A stretch of 13,400 bases of DNA from Gemmatimonadota bacterium (GTDB lineage: Bacteria > Gemmatimonadota > Gemmatimonadetes > Gemmatimonadales > GWC2-71-9), in NCBI GenBank assembly GCA_022573095.1, contig JACZUR010000034.1:1-13400 (forward strand), written 5' to 3'. Both the position numbers and the translations under genes were made by a program. Under the pieces are notes generated by a model, which was not told the DNA's origin, did no database searches, and saw only the letters and a program-made list of their open reading frames with translations. Shown here one piece after another: positions 1 to 7,001 of this stretch. Each line of letters begins with the position of its first letter. Positions within the stretch are counted from its first letter, which is position 1.

Positions 1-422
1 ACCCCATCCAACGTTATCGAGCCGACAGGAACGGTAGCCTCCGCAATCTCAGGCGCTACATCCACATCTATTACAACAGCGTCGTCTCGTAGCTCGCTCG
101 CGACAACTCGGCCCACACAATCAACGTGTCCCAGCACAAAGTGCCCTCCCAACCGGTCACCCACCACAAGCGCGCGCTCCAGGTTCACCTTCTGACCCGG
201 CTCGATGCTTCCAAACCGGGTTCTCCCTCGCGTCGTGGTGACGACTTCCACCTGGAACCCCGCATCAGTGACGTCGACTATGGTAAGGCAGGCACCATCG
301 ACGGCGATGCTTTCACCAGTCGCGAGGTCTTCATACGGCGCGTCGATCGTGAGGCCCATCCGTCCTTCACTCCGGGCAACATCTCGTACAACTCCCTGCG
401 CCGTTACGATGCCGGTAAACAT
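1..422 (-). CDS. ribE: Riboflavin synthase alpha subunit, 3' end missing
   Basis: This enzyme dismutates two 6,7-dimethyl-8-ribityllumazine molecules to riboflavin plus a pyrimidinedione, the last step of riboflavin synthesis, in the cytosol. I translated it by hand: ATG at 422-420 and an open frame to the window edge, 140 residues. The N-terminus MFTGIV is the family hallmark. Further landmarks are DGACLT (about 42-47), VNLERAL (79-85) and GGHFVLGHVD (92-101), which ends the first lumazine-binding barrel and leads into the second. The family is usually 195-215 residues, so roughly 60-75 residues lie outside the window. The start lies inside the end of ribD (19-base overlap, different frame). 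An AAGG Shine-Dalgarno at 427-430 lies 4 bases before the ATG, within ribD, so the two are probably translationally coupled. Identity is near certain; some species call this gene ribC. Confidence 0.95.
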   Translation of the reverse strand, partial: MFTGIVTAQGVVRDVARSEGRMGLTIDAPYEDLATGESIAVDGACLTIVDVTDAGFQVEVVTTTRGRTRFGSIEPGQKVNLERALVVGDRLGGHFVLGHVDCVGRVVASELRDDAVVIDVDVAPEIAEATVPVGSITLDG

Positions 423-1492
423 AATTCCTTATCTAAGACTAATAAGGTATCCTCTCCGAGGGTACGGCGCTCCGTTACTACCCAGGATTTTGCCTCGGAC
501 AGCGTGCCCGCGGAGAGGCCGCAAAAGGCGCGGACGCCGTCACCCAACCACTTAGGACTCTGAATCCAGTACATGCGGTCAACTAAGTCCGCCCGGAAGA
601 GTTCTCCCGCGAAAGACGCTCCACCCTCGCACAGGACACTTGCGACACCTTGCTTTCGAAGATCCTCGAAAGCCCCTACCAGCGACTCCGCATGAGACCA
701 CTGAACGTGCCCATCGGGTCCCCGATCACCTTCAGAGAGACCCGTCTGCCCCACCTTTACCACGCCGGCAGGACCACGGCTAGGCGTGTTGAGCACTTTC
801 AGATTGGCGTCGATCTGGCCTGACCGAGTAAATATCAGGCGCCTTGGCTGGTGGCGGGGAGTAATCTTACCGCGCACGGTAAGAGCAGGGTTATCTGCGC
901 TGGCCGTCTTGCGGCCAACCGCAATTGCGTCGAAGCCGGCGCGCAGTTGCTGTACCCAGTTCCTGGCTTCGGAGCCCGATATCCATTTGGAATCTCCAGC
1001 CGAGTCTGCGATGTAACCGTCTATGGAGGTCGCGAGCTTAACGGCGACGAACGGGCGGCTCGGGCGGGTATGGTACCACAAGAAATGAGCGTTGAGAGCA
1101 GCGGCTTCTTCCGCCATCGCCCCGGCCTCAACATCGATTCCCGCATCGGCAAGAACCTGCCTCCCTCCTCCCGCCTCCGGGTTAGGATCCAGATTCGCAA
1201 TCACTACTCGCGCGACGCCAGCGCTGATCAGTGCGTCAGTGCAGGGCGGCGTCTTGCCGTAATGCGAACACGGTTCGAGGTTGACGACACATGTAGAACC
1301 CAGCGCGTTAGCGCCCGCTATCTCGAGCGCCACGACCTCTGAGTGGGATCCGCCGAATTCAGCATAATGACCTTCGCCGACCATCACTCCATCCTTCAGG
1401 AGGACGGCACCCACGAGCGGAGACGGGCTCACCCTGCCCCAGCCCTTGCGGGCTAGCTCGAGACAGAGTTCCATGGCTTCGCGCTCGGTCAC
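404..1492 (-). CDS. ribD: Bifunctional riboflavin deaminase/reductase RibD
   Basis: RibD carries out two consecutive riboflavin steps, deamination of the pyrimidine ring and NADPH-dependent reduction of the ribosyl side chain. The protein is 362 residues, normal for the fused enzyme. The N-terminal deaminase domain (about 1-145) has the zinc site: His50 and catalytic Glu52 in HSE (usually HAE), then Cys75 and Cys84 in PCSHYGKTPPC. The C-terminal reductase domain starts near 147 with RPFVAVKLATSIDGYIA and continues with SKWISG and VGRKTASADNPALTVR. The start is GTG at 1492-1490, chosen because MTEREAMELCLELARKG fits the family N-terminus and because AGGAAA at 1499-1504 lies 6 bases upstream, overlapping the purM stop. 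It lies 10 bases after purM and overlaps ribE by 19 bases. No FMN-riboswitch leader fits in the 10-base gap, so expression presumably comes from upstream. Confidence 0.96.
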   Translation of the reverse strand: MTEREAMELCLELARKGWGRVSPSPLVGAVLLKDGVMVGEGHYAEFGGSHSEVVALEIAGANALGSTCVVNLEPCSHYGKTPPCTDALISAGVARVVIANLDPNPEAGGGRQVLADAGIDVEAGAMAEEAAALNAHFLWYHTRPSRPFVAVKLATSIDGYIADSAGDSKWISGSEARNWVQQLRAGFDAIAVGRKTASADNPALTVRGKITPRHQPRRLIFTRSGQIDANLKVLNTPSRGPAGVVKVGQTGLSEGDRGPDGHVQWSHAESLVGAFEDLRKQGVASVLCEGGASFAGELFRADLVDRMYWIQSPKWLGDGVRAFCGLSAGTLSEAKSWVVTERRTLGEDTLLVLDKELCLPAS

Positions 1493-1502
1493 TGAGAATT
1501 TC

Positions 1503-2519
1503 CTATGCTATCGAGACGCCCTCACCGGAGACCACCTCTCCAACAACCCACGCATCGCCTGGCGCGGCGCTGCTGACCAGTTCCGGCACGACCGCCGCGG
1601 TGGCTACGGCGATCATGCCGACGCCCATATTGAACACTCGGAACATTTCGGAGGAGACAATCAAGCCCCCCTCTTCTAGAACCCGAAAGACGTTAGGCAC
1701 CTCCCAGCTCGCACGGTCGATAATCGCACCACAGCCTTCAGGGAGAACTCGCGATAGATTCCCCTCGATACCACCGCCGGTAATATGAGCCAAACCATTG
1801 ATCTTGCCGAGCAAAGGCGATATCACCGCGGCGTAACTGCGGTGTATTCGCAGCAGCTGTTCCGCTACCGTGTCGCCAGACTCTGGAAAAGGCGCGTCCA
1901 GTTCCAGCCGCATTTCTTCAAGCAGAACACGCCGTGCCAGTGTATATCCGTTAGTATGGAGGCCACTTGATGCATAGGCAACCAGTTGATCTCCGGGCGC
2001 GATCCGGTCTCCATGAATTGCCTGCTGCTCAGATACGACGCCGATTATAGTACCGGCCAGATCATAGTGGCCGGATTGATAAAGATCGGGAAGCTGTGCA
2101 GTTTCCCCGCCGGTTAAGACCATAGCATGAGCCTTGCAGCCGCGCGCTATGCCGGCGACAAGGTCCGTCGTGACTTGTTCGCCGATATCGTTGCCTGCGA
2201 TGTAATCCTGAAACGCGAGCGCAGAGGCTCCATGGACGAGAACATCATTGACGCAGTGATTGACAAGATCTTCGCCAACGGTGTCGTTGCGGCTCGCTTG
2301 AATAGCTACAAGAACTTTCGTGCCGATACCATCGGTGCTCATCACGAGCAAGGGGTCGACGAGTCCCGCCGGCAAGCTAACCATTCCGCCGAATCCGCCT
2401 ACAACACCCTTCGAGAGCTCCGTCCTGGTGGATGCCACAGCCGAGGCGATGCGTCGTTTGGTTAGGTCGGCCGCGTCGAGGTCTACACCCGACTCTCGGT
2501 ACCGCTCGGCGGACGACAT
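1503..2519 (-). CDS. purM: Phosphoribosylformylglycinamidine cyclo-ligase (AIR synthetase)
   Basis: PurM closes the imidazole ring in de novo purine synthesis, FGAM + ATP to AIR + ADP + Pi, as a cytosolic dimer. The protein is 338 residues, close to the E. coli enzyme. Visible signatures: YRESGVDLDAADLTKRRI near the N-terminus, GGFGGMV (41-47), STDGIGTKV (61-69), the ATP-site segment DLVNHCVNDVLVHGA (84-98), LTGGETAQLPDLY (135-147), HTNGYTLAR, HITGGGIEGN, and a C-terminal FNMGVGM. The ATG at 2519 is preferred because the protein then begins just before YRESGVD. A further upstream start at 2579 would add 20 Ser/Arg-rich residues that only shadow the pfkB gene. The pfkB stop lies 4 bases upstream, and ribD follows after 10 bases. 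No strong Shine-Dalgarno is visible, so coupling to pfkB translation is likely. Riboflavin is made from GTP, so purM next to ribD/ribE is metabolically sensible but not a known obligate pairing. Confidence 0.96.
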   Translation of the reverse strand: MSSAERYRESGVDLDAADLTKRRIASAVASTRTELSKGVVGGFGGMVSLPAGLVDPLLVMSTDGIGTKVLVAIQASRNDTVGEDLVNHCVNDVLVHGASALAFQDYIAGNDIGEQVTTDLVAGIARGCKAHAMVLTGGETAQLPDLYQSGHYDLAGTIIGVVSEQQAIHGDRIAPGDQLVAYASSGLHTNGYTLARRVLLEEMRLELDAPFPESGDTVAEQLLRIHRSYAAVISPLLGKINGLAHITGGGIEGNLSRVLPEGCGAIIDRASWEVPNVFRVLEEGGLIVSSEMFRVFNMGVGMIAVATAAVVPELVSSAAPGDAWVVGEVVSGEGVSIA

Positions 2520-2523
2520 TGTA

Positions 2524-3438
2524 CTAGACGTCGGCCATCTCGAAGCTAACGAGATCCGAGAACTGGTGCGCACGCTCATAAACCTGGTTGGCGTCGATCT
2601 CCCTGAGTTTGTCGACTGAGAACTTCTCCACCGCGAACGAACCCATGGTCGAACCTAGCACCATCGCACGCCTCAGATTTCCAGGCGAGGTATCGTCCGT
2701 TTTGGCAAGGTGCCCCATGAAGCCGCCCGCGAACGCATCGCCGGCCCCAGTGGGATCGAAAATCTCCTCGAGCGGAAATGCAGGAACGTAGAAGGTAGAT
2801 TTTCCATCTACCAACACCGCCCCGTATTCCCCCTGTTTTATCACTACCATCCTGGGGCCGTGATCGAGGATCCATCGAGCCGCGCGGTGGATGTTCCAGT
2901 CACCTGACAGCTCACGCGCTTCTGCGTCGTTGACCATCAGAACATCGATTCTCTGGAGCAGATCGAGAAGCGTGTCGCGCTTACTCTGAATCCAATAGTT
3001 CATTGTATCACACGCGACGAGCGCGGGATCATCTATCTGATCGAGTACGCCGAGCTGGAGTTTCGGATCGATATTACCCAGAAAGATGTAGCGGCTGGAA
3101 GTCAGTTGTTGCGGGATGGTCGGCTCGAAATCAGCGAAAACACCTAGGCGCGTATCGAGTGTTTCCCTGTTCTGTAAGTCATAGGAATATTTGCCCTTCC
3201 ATCGGAAGCTCTCACCATTCGCCTTTTCGAGCCCACTCAGATCGATACCATCCGCCGCCAGGGATTCGAGTTCGTGCATGGGGTAGTCGCTCCCAACCAC
3301 TCCAACTATGCTCACCGGGTGAAGTAGCCGTGACGCACAACTGAAATAGACGGCGGATCCCCCAAGGGCGTCCGCGGTCGAGCCGAAGGGCGTTTCGATT
3401 GAATCCAGCGCAACACTTCCCACAACTAACAGGCTCAT
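2524..3438 (-). CDS. PfkB/ribokinase-family kinase, substrate unknown
   Basis: This is a soluble ATP-dependent kinase of 304 residues in the ribokinase/adenosine-kinase superfamily. The N-terminus MSLLVVGSVALDSIETPFG and LGGSAVYFS (about 25-33) correspond to the substrate-binding lid region and PfkB signature 1. Residues 198-202 (VVIKQ) followed by GEYGAVLV form the ATP-side strand. The C-terminal signature is DPTGAGDAFAGGF (228-240), with the expected anion hole GAGD and catalytic base Asp234. The ATG at 3438 is chosen because family members begin directly with this strand; a start 45 bases upstream would add only residues that shadow argS. It begins 1 base after the argS stop and ends 4 bases before purM, so it is firmly inside the operon. 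The substrate cannot be read from motifs. A sugar or a nucleoside is possible, and the purM neighbour hints weakly at a nucleoside. Family call secure, substrate open. Confidence 0.9.
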   Translation of the reverse strand: MSLLVVGSVALDSIETPFGSTADALGGSAVYFSCASRLLHPVSIVGVVGSDYPMHELESLAADGIDLSGLEKANGESFRWKGKYSYDLQNRETLDTRLGVFADFEPTIPQQLTSSRYIFLGNIDPKLQLGVLDQIDDPALVACDTMNYWIQSKRDTLLDLLQRIDVLMVNDAEARELSGDWNIHRAARWILDHGPRMVVIKQGEYGAVLVDGKSTFYVPAFPLEEIFDPTGAGDAFAGGFMGHLAKTDDTSPGNLRRAMVLGSTMGSFAVEKFSVDKLREIDANQVYERAHQFSDLVSFEMADV

Positions 3439-3439
3439 A

Positions 3440-5089
3440 TCACATCCGTTCCGGGGCAGTGACCCCCAAGAGATTGAGGCCATTGGACAATACGATCTGC
3501 GCTGCCCTCGCCAGAATCATCCTTGCTCGTTCGAGATCAGCAGGGGATCCGATAACCCTATGGCGATGATACCATCCGTTGACCAGGCGGGCCAACTCGT
3601 CGAGATAAATTGTAACCCGGTAGGGTTCGAGTGTGTCGGCAGCTTTGACTAACATCTCTGGGTACAAGCCCAGGTGCTTCATTAGGGCCCGCTCATCCTC
3701 CTCAGTAAGAAGCGACAGATCGGCGCCCTCTAGATCTAGTTGTGTTGGATCGACCTCGGCTTTTCGAAAGATACCGGCCATTCGAGTGTGAGCATACTGG
3801 ACATAGTAAACCGGGTTTTCATCCGACTGCTTCTTTGCAAGATCAACATCGAAGACGAATTGCGCGTCGCCGCGGCGTGTCAGGAAGAAGTATCTGGCAG
3901 CGTCAACTCCCGTCTCTTCAAACAGTGCTCGTAGAGTCACGAAGTCGCCGGTTCTTTTCGAAAACTTTACCTCGGAACCATCGCGCATGACTTTGACCAA
4001 CTGCACTAGGATCACGTCAAAGAACGAATCCTCAAGACCCAGGCCCTTGAGAGCGGCTCTCATTCGTGAAATGTATCCGTGATGATCGGCGCCCCAGACA
4101 TCAATAGCACGGTCAAAATGCCTGCCGGCTTTATTTCGATGGTAAGCTATGTCGGGTAAGAAGTAGGTAAACGTCCCGTCACTCTTTCTAAGAACTCTGT
4201 CCTTAGTGTCTCCCCATTCAGATGTTCGCAGCCACAGCGCTCCGTCGCTCTCATAAGTGAGCCCTCTCTTATTCAACGCTTCGAGAGATGCAGTGATCTC
4301 GTCTCCTGCGTACAGCTCTCGCTCACTGAACACACAGTCAAACTTCACGCGGAAGTCGGCGAGGTCTTTGGTCTGCTCTTTTCTCTGATCCTCAACCGCG
4401 ATCTCGCGGCATCTGCCCACCCCCACTTCCTGCGGAAGGTCTGCAAACTCTGATCCCTCGTGCTCGATTACTCTTTTCGCCAACTCTATCAGATACTCAC
4501 CGTGGTAACCTCCCTCGGGCACCTCGGCCTCGCCTCCGCGCAGTTGTTGAATCCGCGCCCACAGCGAAAGGCCGAGCCGTTCGACTTGCAGCCCCGCATC
4601 GTTGACATAGAACTCTCTTGTTACATCGTGACCCATTGCTTCGAGCAGCGAAGCGACGGCGTCCCCCAGTGCTGCACCTCTGCCATGACCGACATGCAGC
4701 GGGCCGGTTGGATTCGCAGAAACGAATTCGACATTAACCGACTTGCCCTTCCCAACATCTGCCCGGCCGTAATCGCAGCCAAGCTCGCAGATGTTCACAA
4801 GGACGTCGAGCAGGGCATGCGAACCAAACTTGAAGTTAATGAAACCCGGGCCGGCTATCTCCACGTTTGAAACGAAAGACTCTGGAAACTCGAAAGCGTC
4901 GACCAGTTCTTGTGCGATCTCCCGCGGTTTGCGCTTTAGGTGGGGTGCGAGTTGCATGGCAACGTTGGTAGCGAGGTCGCCGTGTTCCGGGTTACGAGGG
5001 CGTTCCAGCACATAATCCACGTCCGGCGCGGCCATTCGAACCAGCACTTGTTCGATTACCGCGTGGAGCCGGTCAACACTCGACTTCAG
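3440..5089 (-). CDS. argS: Arginyl-tRNA synthetase, probable CTG start
   Basis: ArgS attaches arginine to tRNA-Arg in the cytosol; it is a class I synthetase. The HIGH-type motif is HVGH within ANPTGPLHVGHGRGAALGD, and the KMSKS-equivalent is KFSKR within SEVKFSKRTGDF. The C-terminal DALR anticodon-binding domain follows and ends in the usual GVTAPERM. The first canonical start in frame is GTG at 5047 (535 residues), but it cuts the first helix of the N-terminal Add1 domain. The frame stays open upstream and encodes a family-like helix, KSSVDRLHAVIEQVLVRM, before the conserved VLERPRNPEHGD. A CTG at 5089-5087 overlaps the TGA of the preceding gene as CTGA, and GGAGAGG at 5094-5100 is well spaced for it. 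I therefore place the start at CTG (549 residues). No ATG, GTG or TTG lies between this CTG and 5047. The pfkB gene starts 1 base after its stop. Confidence 0.93.
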   Translation of the reverse strand: MKSSVDRLHAVIEQVLVRMAAPDVDYVLERPRNPEHGDLATNVAMQLAPHLKRKPREIAQELVDAFEFPESFVSNVEIAGPGFINFKFGSHALLDVLVNICELGCDYGRADVGKGKSVNVEFVSANPTGPLHVGHGRGAALGDAVASLLEAMGHDVTREFYVNDAGLQVERLGLSLWARIQQLRGGEAEVPEGGYHGEYLIELAKRVIEHEGSEFADLPQEVGVGRCREIAVEDQRKEQTKDLADFRVKFDCVFSERELYAGDEITASLEALNKRGLTYESDGALWLRTSEWGDTKDRVLRKSDGTFTYFLPDIAYHRNKAGRHFDRAIDVWGADHHGYISRMRAALKGLGLEDSFFDVILVQLVKVMRDGSEVKFSKRTGDFVTLRALFEETGVDAARYFFLTRRGDAQFVFDVDLAKKQSDENPVYYVQYAHTRMAGIFRKAEVDPTQLDLEGADLSLLTEEDERALMKHLGLYPEMLVKAADTLEPYRVTIYLDELARLVNGWYHRHRVIGSPADLERARMILARAAQIVLSNGLNLLGVTAPERM

Positions 5090-5394
5090 GTTTCCTCTCC
5101 AGAAGCCTTTGAAGGTTTGTCCGGCTTCGATTTATCCGCTTCGCTTTTCGTTTCACCAGAACTAGCTTTCTTGCCGTCATCCTCGGACTCGCTTTCAGAT
5201 TTCTTCTCACCGGCACGCTTATAGTCGGTGATGTAAAAGCCGGAACCCTTGAAAACGATCCCTACTCCGCCACTGATCTCCCGCTCTCCCTTACTTCGGC
5301 ATTTGGGACACCTCGGCCGAGAGTTATCCGACATGTTTTGAAACTTTTCATACCGGTGGCCGCACTTCGTGCATCGATATTCGTACGTTGGCAT
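5086..5394 (-). CDS. FmdB-family zinc-ribbon protein with charged tail
   Basis: This is a small protein of 102 residues. The N-terminus MPTYEYRCTKCG is the FmdB/CxxC zinc-ribbon hallmark. Two CxxC knuckles are visible, Cys8/Cys11 and Cys29/Cys32, enough for one structural zinc. The segment GSGFYITDYKR (about 51-61) is also typical. The last 40 or so residues are a low-complexity tail of Lys, Glu, Ser and Asp, probably disordered, which is common in this family. The molecular role is not established: the name comes from a regulator of formamidase/amidase genes, and many members are annotated only as putative regulators. The ATG at 5394 is the obvious start. It follows the mutase after 59 bases and its TGA overlaps the proposed CTG start of argS, so it is likely co-translated with argS. 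Confidence 0.9.
   Translation of the reverse strand: MPTYEYRCTKCGHRYEKFQNMSDNSRPRCPKCRSKGEREISGGVGIVFKGSGFYITDYKRAGEKKSESESEDDGKKASSGETKSEADKSKPDKPSKASGEET
5094..5100 (-). promoter_or_regulatory. Strong Shine-Dalgarno before the CTG start of argS
   Basis: On the minus strand this reads GGAGAGG, followed by AAAC and then the CTG at 5089. The GGAG part is 7 bases from the CTG and the second AGG is 4 bases away. It lies 47 or more bases from the GTG at 5047, far too distant to serve that codon. It is one of the best Shine-Dalgarno matches in the window, and it decides the argS start. Confidence 0.7.
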
Positions 5395-5416
5395 TGCCTT
5401 ACCTGGGTCTCATCTG

Positions 5417-5431
5417 GGCCTACTAGAGGCC
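5417..5431. other. Small inverted repeat in the mutase to zinc-ribbon gap
   Basis: The 59-base gap at 5395-5453 is one of only two real intergenic gaps. It contains GGCCT, a 5-base spacer and AGGCC. The 5-base arms could form a weak hairpin, but no T-run follows on either strand, so it is not a convincing terminator. I see no clear -35/-10 pair in the gap. It may be an operator half-site or chance. Confidence 0.2.
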
Positions 5432-5453
5432 GGGTTGAACTTCAATACGCGGT

Positions 5454-7001
5454 TTATGGTGCTGTGTATTTTCCCCACACTCCCCTTAACGTGTCACAAA
5501 TTTCTCCGACCGTTGCTCTAGCTCTCACCGCCTCAATAATCAACGGCATCATCCGCTCTTCACCCTGCGCACCGGCTATTAAGCTCTCCAAAGATTCCTG
5601 ACAGCGGCCGCCATCCCGGGATTTGCGTAGGGCAGTCAAGCGCGCGACTTGTTGACTTGCAAGAGCGGAATAGTCCGGAACTCGAACGTCTTCCAATGTA
5701 TCGTCTTGTTCAAACTTGTTGACCCCGACCACCGTTCTGGTTCCCCTCTCGAGTTCCTGCTGCTGCCTGTACGCCGAACTTGCGATGGCGTCCTGAAAGT
5801 AACCGCGTTGTATACATGCGGCGGATCCACCCTGATTCTCGATCTCTTCGAGGAGTTCGCGTACGGCGTTCTCCAACTCATCGGTGAGCTTTTCTATGTA
5901 GTAAGATCCAGCCACCGGATCAGCTGTACCAGTCACCCCCGTTTCGCAAGCCAATATTTGCTGAGTGCGCAGGGCGAGCCGGGCGGATGATGCTGAGGGC
6001 AACGCCAGAGCTTCATCGTATGCGTTCGTATGCAGGGATTGAGTGCCTCCGAGCGCCGCGGAAAGCGCCTGGATCGCTACGCGTACAACGTTGTTGAGCG
6101 GCTGCTGGGCTGTAAGAGTCGAGCCGGCTGTCTGCGTATGAAACCTTAGACGGCAACTCTCATCTGAGGCCTGGAAACGTTCGCGCATGATCTTGGCCCA
6201 AAGCCGGCGCGCCGCCCTGAACTTAGCGACCTCCTCAAACAAATCGCTGTGAGCCGCAAAGAAAAACGACGTGCGCCGGGCTACCTTGTCAACATCCAGA
6301 CCTGCGCTGCGAGACCGATTCATATACTCGATTGCGTTCGCGAACGTAAACGCGACCTCCTGAGCCGCCGTTGCACCAGCCTCCCTGATGTGATAACCGC
6401 TCACAGAGATCGGATTGAATTTCAAGTCGTTTTCTGCGATGAACCCGAGGGTGTCAGTTACCAACCGGAGGGACGGCTCCACGGGGAATATGTAAGTCCC
6501 GCGGGCAATGTATTCCTTTAATATGTCGTTCTGGATAGTGCCCCTAAGTTCTTTACGAGAGACGCAATTCTCTTCCGCGACTACCACGTACATCGCCAAG
6601 AGAACTGCCGCGGTTGCGTTAATCGTCATAGACGTTGAGACCTGGTCGAGCGGTATGTCGCGAAACAGCGTTGACATGTCTTCCACCGAGTCGATGGCGA
6701 CCCCTACCCTCCCCACCTCACCGACGGACAGAGGGGAGTCGGAGTCATGGCCCATCTGCGTAGGGAGATCGAACGCTACCGAGAGACCCGTTTGACCCGC
6801 TTCCAGCAACTCGTGGAATCGCTGGTTCGTCTCGGCGGCGGTGCCGAATCCGGCATACTGCCTCATGGTCCACAGCTTGCTACGGTACATCGTGGGATGG
6901 ATTCCCCTGGTAAAGGGGAACTCCCCCGGAATCTCGCCCCCGGCACCCTTATGGGCAGTATCTACAACAATGCCCGCAGAGGTTTCGTATGTCTCACTCA
7001 C
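5454..7001 (-). CDS. Methylmalonyl-CoA mutase, catalytic (large) subunit
   Basis: This protein is the substrate-binding TIM-barrel part of an adenosylcobalamin-dependent acyl-CoA mutase, interconverting (R)-methylmalonyl-CoA and succinyl-CoA. The frame holds 515 residues and ends without the C-terminal B12-binding domain, so a separate cobalamin-binding subunit is needed; none is in this window. Landmarks: GEFPFTRGIHPTMY (26-39), WTMRQYAGFGTA (44-55), SVAFDLPTQMGHDSDSP (74-90), GTIQNDILKEYIARGTY (154-170) and SGYHIREAGA (201-210). By alignment from memory to the Propionibacterium enzyme, Tyr49, Arg167 and His204 match Tyr89, Arg207 and His244. Isobutyryl-CoA mutases have Phe and Gln at the first two, so methylmalonyl-CoA is the favoured substrate. 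The stretch before GEFPFTRG is short for the family. The start is GTG at 7001, overlapping the fbp stop as GTGA; no strong Shine-Dalgarno is visible. Confidence 0.92.
   Translation of the reverse strand: MSETYETSAGIVVDTAHKGAGGEIPGEFPFTRGIHPTMYRSKLWTMRQYAGFGTAAETNQRFHELLEAGQTGLSVAFDLPTQMGHDSDSPLSVGEVGRVGVAIDSVEDMSTLFRDIPLDQVSTSMTINATAAVLLAMYVVVAEENCVSRKELRGTIQNDILKEYIARGTYIFPVEPSLRLVTDTLGFIAENDLKFNPISVSGYHIREAGATAAQEVAFTFANAIEYMNRSRSAGLDVDKVARRTSFFFAAHSDLFEEVAKFRAARRLWAKIMRERFQASDESCRLRFHTQTAGSTLTAQQPLNNVVRVAIQALSAALGGTQSLHTNAYDEALALPSASSARLALRTQQILACETGVTGTADPVAGSYYIEKLTDELENAVRELLEEIENQGGSAACIQRGYFQDAIASSAYRQQQELERGTRTVVGVNKFEQDDTLEDVRVPDYSALASQQVARLTALRKSRDGGRCQESLESLIAGAQGEERMMPLIIEAVRARATVGEICDTLRGVWGKYTAP

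Noticed and set aside
404..1492. Ser in place of Ala in the RibD zinc motif (HSE rather than HAE)
   Set aside because: The zinc ligand His50 and catalytic Glu52 are intact and the middle residue tolerates small side chains, so no loss of function is implied.
1493..1502. Possible FMN riboswitch ahead of ribD
   Set aside because: The gap to purM is only 10 bases, so no leader RNA could fit.
5417..5431. Terminator between the mutase and zinc-ribbon genes
   Set aside because: The stem is only 5 base pairs and no T-run follows on either strand. It is kept only as a weak inverted repeat.
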